Under the pieces are notes generated by a model. It had not been told where the DNA came from. It saw nothing but the letters and a program-made list of their open reading frames with translations, and did no database searches. From assembly GCA_031365465.1 (NCBI GenBank), contig JANLYD010000339.1:1-26389 (forward strand): a DNA stretch of 26,389 bases. Direction: 5' to 3'. Shown piece after piece: positions 16,332 to 24,117 of the stretch. The stretch's first letter is position 1; each line of letters begins with the position of its first letter. The translations under genes and the position numbers were made by a program. The stretch is from JABFRJ01 sp031365465 (GTDB lineage: Bacteria; Pseudomonadota; Alphaproteobacteria; Rhizobiales; Hyphomicrobiaceae).

Positions 16332-16538
16332 TCACGCGATGATGTCGGGGAAAAGTTGATCTTCGACGGCGATCATGTGGTCTTTGAGGGCGAGCTTACG
16401 CTTCTTGAGCCGTTTGATGGTGAGGATGTCGAGGCTGTTTGCCCGTTCGAGCGCGATGATTTCGGCGTCGAGGTCGCGATGCTCCGCCTTGAGGCGTACC
16501 AGCAGCTCACGCAGTTCTGTGTCGCGGGACCGAAGCAT
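16332..16538 (-). CDS. YdcH family (DUF465) small coiled-coil protein
   Basis: A 68-residue, highly helical protein. Seen: LKAEHRDLDAEI (16-27), then IKRLKKRKLALKDHMIAVEDQL (41-62), the hallmark of DUF465/YdcH. The function is unknown; members are short, charged coiled coils. No clear ribosome site precedes the ATG at 16538. It lies 163 bases upstream of purE on the same strand, as often seen in alphaproteobacteria, and may lead the same transcript. Confidence 0.85.
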   Translation of the reverse strand: MLRSRDTELRELLVRLKAEHRDLDAEIIALERANSLDILTIKRLKKRKLALKDHMIAVEDQLFPDIIA

Positions 16539-16657
16539 GGATGGGCGAGGCGCTTTCGAAGGTGACTGGGCGAACGGCGGCGGCTGCGCTCCGTGGCCGG
16601 TTGCGAAACCAAGGCACTACATAACGGGCGTGAGGAATTTCGCAATCGAGGAGTTGG

Positions 16658-16685
16658 CCGGGAGCCAAATCTCAGATTGGCCCGG
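16658..16685 (-). terminator. Hairpin downstream of the Cys-rich membrane protein gene
   Basis: CCGG(ga)GCCAA at 16658-16668 pairs with TTGGCCCGG at 16677-16685: nine pairs with a 2-base bulge and an 8-base loop. It lies between the stop at 16759 and the ydcH-type gene. No T run follows on the minus strand, so the terminator call is weak. Confidence 0.3.
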
Positions 16686-16758
16686 AACGCGGACCTGCTC
16701 TCAGATAGCTCGCTGGACGACGAGGTCGCGGACCGGCCTCGTCGTATCGGAGTTGGCT

Positions 16759-17424
16759 TCAGCCTTTGCCGGGCGCGCACTGAGTGGCGCAGGGCACTTC
16801 TTCGCGCTTCTCGACACGGCCTTTGAGAGCGGAAATGTTTTCGCGGAAGCACTTGGCGCCTTCGCCGACGATGCGAACGATATTGCCGGGCGTCGGCATC
16901 ACTTCGCAACGGACCTGCATGCCACCGGACGGCGACGATTGCGCGAGTTGGACGAGCGCGCGGCCCTCTGCGGCAGGTTTTGGCATTTCCTCGGCCAGCG
17001 CCTCGGTAGCGATCAACGACAGCAGCGACGCGGTCTTGGTCGCTGCCTCCAATTGATTGTAAGCGATCCACTCATAGGTGGATTTGCCGTTGGCGGTCGT
17101 CAGTTTCAGCGCGATGTCGCCGCTTTTCGGGCACGCGCCGACGTCCACTTTGGTGCCGCCCTGCCCGGCGGGCACGGCCTTGTAGTCGATCTTGCACTCG
17201 AAATTTTTCACCCACAGATCGTACTGCTCGAGCCGGTGCGAAACCTGCGTATAGGGAATGCCGTGCGACCAAGACATATACAGATTATAGCCGGTAGGAA
17301 TGGCGCCGAGGCACGCCACCACGATGGCAAGCGCACGCGCGACGAACAGGGGGCGATGTAACGGCCCGGCCTTTTGATCGTCGCGGTACGCTGTGTAAAC
17401 GGCTTTCGGTGAAAGGTCCGACAT
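16759..17424 (-). CDS. Uncharacterised membrane-anchored, Cys-rich protein
   Basis: I do not recognise this 221-residue protein. Seen: a cytosolic N-terminus (1-24), one hydrophobic helix (about 26-48, FVARALAIVVACLGAIPTGY), then about 170 soluble residues that are probably periplasmic. Six cysteines lie in that part (77, 98, 173, 192, 212, 216), enough for three disulfides; a seventh is in the helix. The region 100-125 (ALKLTTANGKSTYEWIAYNQ) looks like beta structure. The ATG at 17424 follows GGGGA by nine bases. It is divergent from the Gfo/Idh/MocA gene and upstream of the ydcH-purEK run. No function is proposed. Confidence 0.75.
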   Translation of the reverse strand: MSDLSPKAVYTAYRDDQKAGPLHRPLFVARALAIVVACLGAIPTGYNLYMSWSHGIPYTQVSHRLEQYDLWVKNFECKIDYKAVPAGQGGTKVDVGACPKSGDIALKLTTANGKSTYEWIAYNQLEAATKTASLLSLIATEALAEEMPKPAAEGRALVQLAQSSPSGGMQVRCEVMPTPGNIVRIVGEGAKCFRENISALKGRVEKREEVPCATQCAPGKG

Positions 17425-17681
17425 CGGTGAAAATCCCCACGAGAGACAAGTCTAAGAGTTCAAGCCTGCCATCTCATTGTAGCATATAGGTAACGATGCA
17501 GGTAGATCTTGCTGTAGGTATGACGCCCCCTGTTTGAACGCGTGCTGAGGGGCTGGTTTATGTGAGGTTCATGCGTCGCAGGACTGAAGCTGTCATCGCC
17601 AAGCAAGTGGTTGGCTGTGCTTGCAGCGCTCGGACAGGCGCAGTAGTGGTGCCGATGACGTAGTTTGACGGAGGTCGCACG

Positions 17682-18698
17682 ATGGCACGACTTGATTATC
17701 CCATTCGCATCGGCGTTCTGGGCGCTGCCGCGATCGCCCGTGATTTCATCAAGGGGACTGCCGGCTCGAAAGTGGTCGCTGTCACGGCGGTGGCAAGCCG
17801 CTCTGCGGCAAAAGCCGAAGCTTTCGCGCGCGATACCGGCGTGTCGCGCACTTTCGGCAGCTACGATGCCATGCTCGCCGATCCCGCAATCGATGCGGTC
17901 TACAATCCGCTGCCGAACGGAATGCATGCCGAGTGGAGCATTCGCGCGGCCGACGCCCGCAAGCACATCCTGTGCGAGAAACCGTTGGCAGCGTCGGAGC
18001 AAGAGGCGAAGGCGATGTTCGCGGCGGCGGCGCGGAACGGTGTGCACTTGGTAGAAGCCTACCCCTATCTCGCGCAGCCGATGACGATGGATGTGCGCAG
18101 GCTGATCGCCGAAGGCGCGATCGGCAAGCCGCAGTTGATCCGCGCAAGTTTCGGCATTCCGTTCTCCGATCCCAACAACATCAGGTTGATAGCGGATCTC
18201 GCCGGCGGCGCGGTGATGGACGTCGGCAGTTACACCGCGAGTTTCATTCGCGTGATGGCCGGGGAGCGGCCGAACCGCGTGCACGCGGTCGCGCGATGGG
18301 ACGACACCGGCGTCGATCGCACGCTGGCAGGCACGTTCGAATTTCCGAGCGGGCTGCTGGCGCAGATCGGCGCGAGCTTTGCGACGGGCTATCATCGGCA
18401 CGGCCAAATCGCCGGAGACAAGGGTTCGATCGAGACGATGTTCCTCAATCATCCGCCGATCGGTGGACCTGCAAACTTCCAGATCCGCCGTGGCGTGCTG
18501 GGCGTGACGCCGATCGAGACGGTTCCGGTCGCGGAAGGCAATGGCTTCCTGGCAGAAGCCGAGCAATTCGGCCGGTTGGTCGCAACAGGCGAGGCGGCGG
18601 CCTGGAAAGGCGCGAGCGCTGAGGAATCGATCGATATCGCAGCGATGCTCGAAGCATTGATCAAGAGTGCCCGGTCAGGCATGGCGATTACCATATGA
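17682..18698 (+). CDS. Gfo/Idh/MocA family oxidoreductase
   Basis: A 338-residue NAD(P)-dependent dehydrogenase. Seen: a Rossmann start RIGVLGAAAIARDF (9-22) and the family motif E99-K100-P101 in ILCEKPLAASEQEA, with Lys100 the likely catalytic lysine. A C-terminal alpha/beta domain contains GGAVMDVGSYTASFIRVMAG, where the Asp and nearby residues shape the sugar site. Family members oxidise or reduce sugars, inositols or related cyclitols; the substrate is unknown. GGAGG lies seven bases before the ATG. It precedes kdsD by 88 bases on the same strand, so a sugar or cell-surface role is possible but unproven. Confidence 0.92.
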   Translation: MARLDYPIRIGVLGAAAIARDFIKGTAGSKVVAVTAVASRSAAKAEAFARDTGVSRTFGSYDAMLADPAIDAVYNPLPNGMHAEWSIRAADARKHILCEKPLAASEQEAKAMFAAAARNGVHLVEAYPYLAQPMTMDVRRLIAEGAIGKPQLIRASFGIPFSDPNNIRLIADLAGGAVMDVGSYTASFIRVMAGERPNRVHAVARWDDTGVDRTLAGTFEFPSGLLAQIGASFATGYHRHGQIAGDKGSIETMFLNHPPIGGPANFQIRRGVLGVTPIETVPVAEGNGFLAEAEQFGRLVATGEAAAWKGASAEESIDIAAMLEALIKSARSGMAITI

Positions 18699-18786
18699 GG
18701 CGCCTGCGTCGGCGCATTGGCTTGGGTATGAAACTGGCCTAAGTGGCTTGCATCGAGTTACAGATTCGAGCGAGGGCGCGACGCGC

Positions 18787-19833
18787 ATGACACAACCGGT
18801 GCCACATCCTGCAGTCATCAGAACCGCCATGGCCGTCGATACGCTGAAAGATTCGACAGCTGCGATGGCTGCGGCGGCGGTCGCGTCGGCGGTGCACACG
18901 CTGCACGTCGAGTGGCAGGGCCTTGGACAGTTGCATGCGGCATTGGCTGACGTGATGGCCGAGCCGTTCGCGCGCGCAGTGGCGACACTGACTGGGGCGA
19001 AGGGGCGGGTGGTCGTCACCGGCATCGGCAAGAGCGCGCACGTCGGCAACAAGATCGCAGCGACCATGGCGTCGACGGGCACGCCCGCATTTTTCGTACA
19101 CGCCACCGAAGCCAGTCACGGCGATCTCGGCATGGTGACGGCCGACGACGCAATCATCGCCCTGAGTTGGTCCGGTGAGACGGCGGAACTCGGCAATATC
19201 ATCACTTATTCCAGGCGGTTTCGCGTACCGCTGATCGCAATCACGTCGAAGGCCACGTCGGCGCTGGGGTCGCAGGCCGATGTGGTGCTCGAGTTGCCGA
19301 AGGTCAAAGAGGCATGCCCGCACGGGCTCGCGCCGACGACCTCGACGACTGTCATGATGGCACTCGGCGATGCACTGGCCGTGGCGCTGCTGGAGGCAAA
19401 GGGCTTCTCGGCGCACGATTTCAAGATTTTTCATCCCGGCGGCAAGCTCGGCGCGAGCCTTAAGTACGTGCGCGATCTGATGCATCAAGGCGATGCCATG
19501 CCGCTGGTCGGCCTCGACATGGTGATGGCGGATGCGCTGCTGGTTATGACGCGCAAGACGTTCGGCTGCGTCGGCGTGATCGATGCGCAGGGACGGTTGG
19601 TGGGCATGATCACCGACGGCGATCTCAGACGGCACATGGCCGGCGGCCTGCTCGAGATGCGGGCCGGCGATATCATGACGCGTACGCCCGATACGTTGCA
19701 GCCGACGACGTTGGCGTCGGCCGCGTTGGAGCATGTCAATTCGAAAAAACGCACGCAAATCTTCGTGGTAGACGCGGGAATGCCGGTCGGCATTTTACAC
19801 GTCCACGATCTTCTGCGTGCGGGTGTTGCGTAA
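18787..19833 (+). CDS. kdsD: Arabinose-5-phosphate isomerase (KpsF/GutQ/KdsD family)
   Basis: KdsD interconverts ribulose-5-phosphate and arabinose-5-phosphate, the precursor of Kdo in lipopolysaccharide. Seen: a SIS sugar-isomerase domain (about 65-205) with GIGKSAHVGNKIAAT and SWSGETAEL. The HPGGKLGASL block (216-225) follows, then two CBS domains (about 228-348) with GVIDAQGRLVGMITDGDLRR. The 348-residue product is about 20 longer than E. coli KdsD, the extra lying at the N-terminus. The ATG at 18787 has only a distant GAGGG, and an in-frame ATG at 18829 would remove the extra part. It is the last gene of the plus-strand pair and is convergent with the CHAP-like gene. Confidence 0.94.
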   Translation: MTQPVPHPAVIRTAMAVDTLKDSTAAMAAAAVASAVHTLHVEWQGLGQLHAALADVMAEPFARAVATLTGAKGRVVVTGIGKSAHVGNKIAATMASTGTPAFFVHATEASHGDLGMVTADDAIIALSWSGETAELGNIITYSRRFRVPLIAITSKATSALGSQADVVLELPKVKEACPHGLAPTTSTTVMMALGDALAVALLEAKGFSAHDFKIFHPGGKLGASLKYVRDLMHQGDAMPLVGLDMVMADALLVMTRKTFGCVGVIDAQGRLVGMITDGDLRRHMAGGLLEMRAGDIMTRTPDTLQPTTLASAALEHVNSKKRTQIFVVDAGMPVGILHVHDLLRAGVA

Positions 19834-19852
19834 GCTCGAGGCGCCGTCAGTA

Positions 19853-19877
19853 GGGGCGAGCGTTTAGGCTCGACCCC
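19853..19877. terminator. Hairpin between convergent kdsD and CHAP-like gene
   Basis: GGGGCGAGC (19853-19861) pairs with GCTCG-a-CCCC (19868-19877): nine pairs with one bulged A and a 6-base loop, in a 64-base convergent gap. There is no T run on either side, yet its position suits a bidirectional stop. Confidence 0.4.
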
Positions 19878-19897
19878 ACATGAGGCGGTTCTAGCAA

Positions 19898-20482
19898 TCA
19901 CACGCGAATGGTCGCGCCGTCGATGGAGCGAGGACGGCGGCGGACAGCGTTGCCGTCGTTGCCGGACAACACGATCCATTGACCGTTCGACGCGCGGCCG
20001 ACGATCTCGCCGACGTGATGTGGCCACACGACGATTGCACCGACTTGCGGCGATCCGGGACGGCCAAATCGGCGCCAGTTGGCCGCAAGGTTCATTTCTG
20101 GCCCACCTCCGTGACGCGTGCGCATGTACCAGCCGCACCAAGCGCCGGGACGGGGGCCGACGCCCGTGTGGCGCTGGCCGCGATCGTCACCATCGTCGGC
20201 GTCGCGGGCTTGGGCGCGGGCACGGCGGCGGCTACGTCCGTCGTCGTCGTTGTCGCGTGCGGCGCTGCGCGCTTTGCGATGGCTGCGGCTTTCGGAGCGA
20301 CGGTCGGAGGAATCGTCCGCTTGCGACTGCTGCCGGGCAGCGCGCCGGCTGCGACGTCCAGAGTCATCGTCGTCGTCCGAATCGGATTGGTCGACGTCGG
20401 CGCGATATTTTCGGGCTTCGGCGGGTGACATGGAGACAACGGCAAACATAGCTGCAGCGGCAGCGATAACGCGAAGATACAT
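19898..20482 (-). CDS. Secreted CHAP-like protein with Asp/Arg-rich linker
   Basis: A 194-residue exported protein in three parts. (1) A signal peptide, 1-23, cut probably after AEA. (2) A linker of about 80 residues (25-105) made almost only of Asp, Ser, Arg, Ala and Gln, alternating acidic (DSDDDDDSG) and basic (GRRSRRAAR, DGRSRRRARAQAR) blocks. (3) A compact domain, 106-194, with GAWCGWYMR (Cys116), then VGAIVVWPHHVGEIVG (His155/His156) and NGQWIVLSGNDG. The Cys then His-x-Gly order resembles a small CHAP or NlpC/P60-like cysteine hydrolase acting on peptidoglycan; activity is inference. The ATG at 20482 starts the signal peptide. Confidence 0.8.
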   Translation of the reverse strand: MYLRVIAAAAAMFAVVSMSPAEARKYRADVDQSDSDDDDDSGRRSRRAARQQSQADDSSDRRSESRSHRKARSAARDNDDDGRSRRRARAQARDADDGDDRGQRHTGVGPRPGAWCGWYMRTRHGGGPEMNLAANWRRFGRPGSPQVGAIVVWPHHVGEIVGRASNGQWIVLSGNDGNAVRRRPRSIDGATIRV

Positions 20483-20759
20483 GAGAGTGATTCCCTAACG
20501 CGGGGCGTCCGACCACAGACGAAGGCTGGGCGGCATGGTTGACAGAAGCCGGCCGACCAAGGTGGCGGGCGGCATCGATGTTCCGGGCGCGACAGATGTG
20601 CCGGGGCCGGAAGAGCGTCCTCAGAGGAGCGCAATGGGCTTTTTACGGCCGATTGTGACGCTCATATGGCAGATCTTTTGCCTGCGTCAAAAAAGAAAAA
20701 TCGAGAAAACGTCACAAAACGAGACAATGGTTAACGATATGCGGCCTGTATTTTCCGAA

Positions 20760-22067
20760 TTACGATGTGGGCGCATCGAGTTTGCGGGTGAGGCTTTCGA
20801 ACTCGCGACGCAACTCTTCGTTCTTGAAGATTTGCTCGAACGTCGGCGCCTCCAGCTTCTGGATGGCTTCGAACGACTGCGTCGAATCCTTCATCAGATT
20901 GCGCAGTTGGAAGCTCGCTTCCACCGTTTCGTAGGTGTTGTCGGCGATGCGTAGATCGTGTGTGGCACGCGCACGGGCACGCGCTATCTGCTCGCGCTGT
21001 TGCAGCAAGTAGCGCCGGTATCCTTTGGCGGCTTCGTCCGCCAAGCGTTGGCTTTCGCGATTGGCGTCCAGAACGCGTTTCTGATCGGGACGATTTTCGC
21101 CGCGCATCAACTCGCCGGTTTTGGCCCGCGCTGCAGCGATATCCTTCGTGATCGCCTCGAGCTTCGGCAGATACTGTCCATCGAGTTTGGCCAACGCCAT
21201 GTCCTGCGCGTGAACGAGCATGGCGAACAACGCTGCATGCATCGCAAAATACTTGCGTGCAGCACCGACATTCTCGCCGGACTGCGCCATCAACTTGGAG
21301 AGTTGCCCGTCGATGATCTTGGCTGAGTTGAAGACGGCGACGAGGCGCACGAGATCGCCCGACAGCACGCCGTCGAGCAGCAGGTCGATCTGCTCGGGTG
21401 CCATGGTCACGCCCGACTTCTGCAACGCGCCGGCGATTTCAGCTTTCTGGTTTTTGATTTCGGTGCGGTTTAACTCGATCTTTCTCTTCGCCTCTTCGAC
21501 GTCCTTGCCGAGACTATCGACGGTGTCGCTGAGAATTCCGGGCAGCGTGCCGGACGTGGGCGCGGTCAACTGCTTCTCGCGGAGCGCCACGATGCGGTCG
21601 TCGAGATCACGGATGTTTTTGCGCAGGCCGTCGATTTTCTTCTGCACGTCCACCACGGGCACATCGGTCACGACACCCAGCACACTGTCCATCAAGTCGC
21701 GAATTTTCCGCTCGCGGTCTTCCTTGGTTTCGGTCCACGGCATCGTGACGAGAAACTCGTCTTTCGACGGTAATTTGCGCGCTTCGCCACGATTTCTGGC
21801 CGTGTCTTGAAGGATTGCATCGACGGCCTTCATCAACCGCTGCGCCTGTTCGAAGGCGGCGTCACCCTCGCGGGGATCCTTGGGTTCAGCTGTCGTCGTG
21901 GCGCCGGGAGGGGTCGCCTGTGCAACTCTGGTCGTGCCGTCCCACCGCTTCAGCAAGTCGCCGATCACGTCACGGTTTGCGGTCTGCGCGGAAGCCTGCA
22001 CGGTCATCGCGGCCAGAGCCGCAACGAGGAGCGCAGTCTGGCCAGCGCTCGATACTTTCAGACGCAT
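20760..22067 (-). CDS. Exported coiled-coil protein of unknown function
   Basis: I do not recognise this 435-residue protein. Seen: a signal peptide (1-28, with LLVAALAAMTVQASAQ before the cut), then an almost wholly helical, charged protein. Long heptad-like stretches include VQKKIDGLRKNIRDLDDRIVALREKQ, DVEEAKRKIELNRTEIKNQKAEIAG and GYRRYLLQQREQIARARARATHDLRIADN. No transmembrane helix or catalytic motif is visible after the signal. A perfect GGAGG six bases before the ATG at 22067 suggests good translation. A periplasmic structural or scaffold role is plausible but unproven. It is divergent from tspO. Confidence 0.8.
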   Translation of the reverse strand: MRLKVSSAGQTALLVAALAAMTVQASAQTANRDVIGDLLKRWDGTTRVAQATPPGATTTAEPKDPREGDAAFEQAQRLMKAVDAILQDTARNRGEARKLPSKDEFLVTMPWTETKEDRERKIRDLMDSVLGVVTDVPVVDVQKKIDGLRKNIRDLDDRIVALREKQLTAPTSGTLPGILSDTVDSLGKDVEEAKRKIELNRTEIKNQKAEIAGALQKSGVTMAPEQIDLLLDGVLSGDLVRLVAVFNSAKIIDGQLSKLMAQSGENVGAARKYFAMHAALFAMLVHAQDMALAKLDGQYLPKLEAITKDIAAARAKTGELMRGENRPDQKRVLDANRESQRLADEAAKGYRRYLLQQREQIARARARATHDLRIADNTYETVEASFQLRNLMKDSTQSFEAIQKLEAPTFEQIFKNEELRREFESLTRKLDAPTS

Positions 22068-22226
22068 ACGTCACCTCCGGGGCCCACCCCTGTCTAGCGA
22101 TGCAAATCTGGCGATATGAAGGTATCGTCGATTACGGACAGAATAAACGCGGGGAGTGAACCGGCACGACGTCGCCGACGTTCCAAATTTGCGCCGAAGC
22201 CAACGCCGGACATCGAAAGTACAGTC

Positions 22227-22718
22227 ATGCAAACGACCCGATCTTCTTTGACGACCGCACCGCGCACGCAACCGGGCTGGCTGGTGTTTGCGGCAGCTTT
22301 TATACTCACGGCCGCCGCGGCGTCGGTTGGCGCCCTGTTCGGGCCGGGCGCTTGGTATGCAGCGCTCGCCAAGCCGTCGTTCAATCCGCCGAATTGGCTT
22401 TTCGCGCCGGTCTGGACGGTGCTCTACATCATGATCGCAACGGCAGGCGCACGCGCGTGGCGGGCAGGCGCCGATGCCGGAACTTTGGCATTGTGGGGAC
22501 TGCAACTCGTCTTGAACGCTGCCTGGACTTGGTTGTTCTTCGGCCTGATGCGGCCTGATCTGGCGCTGATCGACATCGGCCTGCTATTGGCGGTCATTGC
22601 CGGCTTCGCCGTGCGCGTCCGCCCGTTCGATCGAGCGAGCGCACTCCTGTTCCTACCTTACCTGGCTTGGGTGGCCTTCGCGTCCGCATTGAATTTCGCT
22701 ATCTGGCGGCTGAACTGA
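22227..22718 (+). CDS. tspO: TspO/MBR family membrane protein
   Basis: A 163-residue membrane protein with five predicted helices (about 17-37, 57-78, 84-107, 112-131, 137-161). Seen: the family motif WYAALAKPSFNPPNWLFAPVWTVLY (43-67), AAWTWLFFG (98-106), and the C-terminal LPYLAWVAFASALNFAIWRLN. TspO proteins bind tetrapyrroles and sterol-like ligands; in photosynthetic alphaproteobacteria they modulate pigment genes. The ATG at 22227 removes a non-family basic N-terminus present in the longer frame; the ribosome site is weak. The CitE-like gene follows 114 bases downstream on the same strand. Confidence 0.92.
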   Translation: MQTTRSSLTTAPRTQPGWLVFAAAFILTAAAASVGALFGPGAWYAALAKPSFNPPNWLFAPVWTVLYIMIATAGARAWRAGADAGTLALWGLQLVLNAAWTWLFFGLMRPDLALIDIGLLLAVIAGFAVRVRPFDRASALLFLPYLAWVAFASALNFAIWRLN

Positions 22719-22832
22719 GGGTGCCTGACCGAAGTCGTCGCCACCCCTCGCGTGGCCGAACTCCCGATTGACAACGCCGCCGGCCGCACGTCATGCACGC
22801 GCTCGAACCCCCATCGCAATCCGAGGCCCGTC

Positions 22833-23717
22833 ATGCGCTCCATGCTGTTCATTCCTGCCGATAGCGAGAAGAAAATCGACAAAGCGCTGACGTTTGGTGC
22901 CGATTGTCTGATCCTCGACCTCGAAGACAGCGTCGCGCCTTCACGCAAGGCGGAAGCCCGGCCGATGGCCGCAGCCTTCATCTCCGAAGCCCGCATGAAG
23001 CCTCAGCGCCCCAAGCTCTACGTCCGCATCAACGCCCTCGATACGCCGGAGTGGGAGCACGACGTGGCGGGCGTACTGGCGGCCGGTCCCGATGGTATTC
23101 TGCTGCCGAAGGCGCGCAGCGCCGACGATGTCGCCAGCCTCGCCATCGCACTTGATCACGCGGAGGCCAAAGCCGGCATCGCCAACGGCACCACGCGCAT
23201 CGTCGTGCTGACGACCGAGGTTCCGATCGGCCTTTTGACCATGTCCAGCTACCTCGACTCGAGTGCTAGGCTTGATGGCTTGACCTGGGGCGCCGAAGAT
23301 TTGTCGGCGCAGATGGGCTCCGCCGCTACTCGCGAACCCGATGGTCGCTGGACATCGCCCTATCAACTCGCGCGCGACCTTTGCCTCTTCACCGCTGTCG
23401 CCTGCGGACGTCAGCCCATCGACACCGTCTACGTGGATTTCCGCAACACCGCCGGCCTCGCCGAAGAGTGCCGCATTGCCGCCCGCGACGGCTTCACGGG
23501 CAAGCTGGCCATCCATCCCGATCAGGTCGCCACCATCAACGCGGCGTTCACGCCAACCGCCGCCGAAACAGCCTGGGCCAACGACATCGTCGCACTGTTT
23601 CGTGACAACCCGAACTCCGGCGCGTTGTCACTGCGTGGGCAGATGATCGACCGCCCCCACCTCATCCGCGCCGAACGCATCCTGGCGAGGGTCAACCTCG
23701 CGGCGGCAAACGGGTGA
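22833..23717 (+). CDS. CitE-like HpcH/HpaI aldolase family lyase
   Basis: A 294-residue TIM-barrel lyase of the CitE/malyl-CoA lyase branch. Seen: RSMLFIPADSEKKIDKAL (2-19), LDLEDSVAP (28-36), VRIN with Arg65, the metal ligands Glu129 (LTTEVPIG) and Asp156 (WGAEDLSA), and the C-terminal GFTGKLAIHPDQV. Relatives cleave citramalyl-CoA, malyl-CoA or methylmalyl-CoA with Mg2+. The exact substrate cannot be told; being a stand-alone gene without citD or citF, it is not the citrate-lyase subunit. GAGG lies six bases before the ATG at 22833. A hairpin follows 20 bases after the stop. Confidence 0.9.
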   Translation: MRSMLFIPADSEKKIDKALTFGADCLILDLEDSVAPSRKAEARPMAAAFISEARMKPQRPKLYVRINALDTPEWEHDVAGVLAAGPDGILLPKARSADDVASLAIALDHAEAKAGIANGTTRIVVLTTEVPIGLLTMSSYLDSSARLDGLTWGAEDLSAQMGSAATREPDGRWTSPYQLARDLCLFTAVACGRQPIDTVYVDFRNTAGLAEECRIAARDGFTGKLAIHPDQVATINAAFTPTAAETAWANDIVALFRDNPNSGALSLRGQMIDRPHLIRAERILARVNLAAANG

Positions 23718-23736
23718 GAACGTCGCACCCATAGCT

Positions 23737-23762
23737 GATCGCGCACGCCGGTACGCGCGATC
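23737..23762 (+). terminator. Hairpin after the CitE-like gene
   Basis: A perfect 8-bp inverted repeat, GATCGCGC (23737-23744) with GCGCGATC (23755-23762), has a 10-base loop and lies 20 bases after the stop. No T run follows, so intrinsic termination is uncertain. Confidence 0.4.
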
Positions 23763-23832
23763 CTCGGCGCCATCCCGTGCGCATCCGTGCGAAGCAGGGT
23801 TTCACCCAGACGCTGCACCGTTGTGATGCGAC

Positions 23833-23949
23833 GCAGACACGGGACCGCAAAATGCCCATAGCAGGCAGACAAAAACACATCTCGGTGTCATCCCGTCCGC
23901 GGTGCAGCGTGCAGCGGAGCGGAACGATGCTCTGCAGACACGGGACCGC
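23833..23949. repeat. 16-base direct repeat pair
   Basis: The 16-mer GCAGACACGGGACCGC occurs at 23833-23848 and again, without mismatch, at 23934-23949. An inverted partial copy lies at 24002-24014. The first copy lies outside the nested palindromic element and may be the remnant of a second one. Confidence 0.75.
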
Positions 23950-24063
23950 CAAATTCAATAAAAATAGCGGTATTCGAGCTTCGTCAAAACGCTCTCGGCG
24001 CTCCCGTGTCTGCAGTGCAAAAATTCGTTGAAACGCAAATTTTGCACTGCGCACGCGATGACA
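23886..24063. repeat. Nested inverted-repeat element, 178 bp
   Basis: The outer ends are imperfect inverted repeats: 15 bases at 23886-23900 (TGTCATCCCGTCCGC) against 24049-24063, 13 of 15 matching. Nested inside is a perfect 14-bp inverted repeat, CTGCAGACACGGGA (23932-23945) with its complement at 24002-24015. The right arm holds its own hairpin, GCAGTGCAAAA (24012-24022) with TTTTGCACTGC (24040-24050). It encodes nothing and looks like an intergenic palindromic repeat or MITE-like unit of the kind scattered in alphaproteobacterial chromosomes. Copy number cannot be checked here. Confidence 0.6.
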
Positions 24064-24117
24064 ATGTCGGAGTCGGCGAACGTCACACTGGAACAGAACG
24101 TCGCTCGCATGGACTTG

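Larger units (their letters stand above)
23718..24117. other. Non-coding, repeat-bearing gap
   Basis: A 400-base gap between the CitE-like gene (+) and the VOC gene (-), which converge. It holds a hairpin at 23737-23762, a 16-base direct repeat and a 178-bp nested inverted-repeat element. The open frames here are short and lack protein-like composition. I see no tRNA or conserved RNA that I recognise. Confidence 0.7.

Noticed and set aside
20657..20694. Nested inverted repeats GACGC/GCGTC and GGCA/TGCC beside an A-rich run
   Set aside because: As a terminator it would need T after the hairpin in the reading direction of the minus-strand gene ending at 20760; the A-rich run is on the wrong side. 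Stems of 4-5 bp are also weak.
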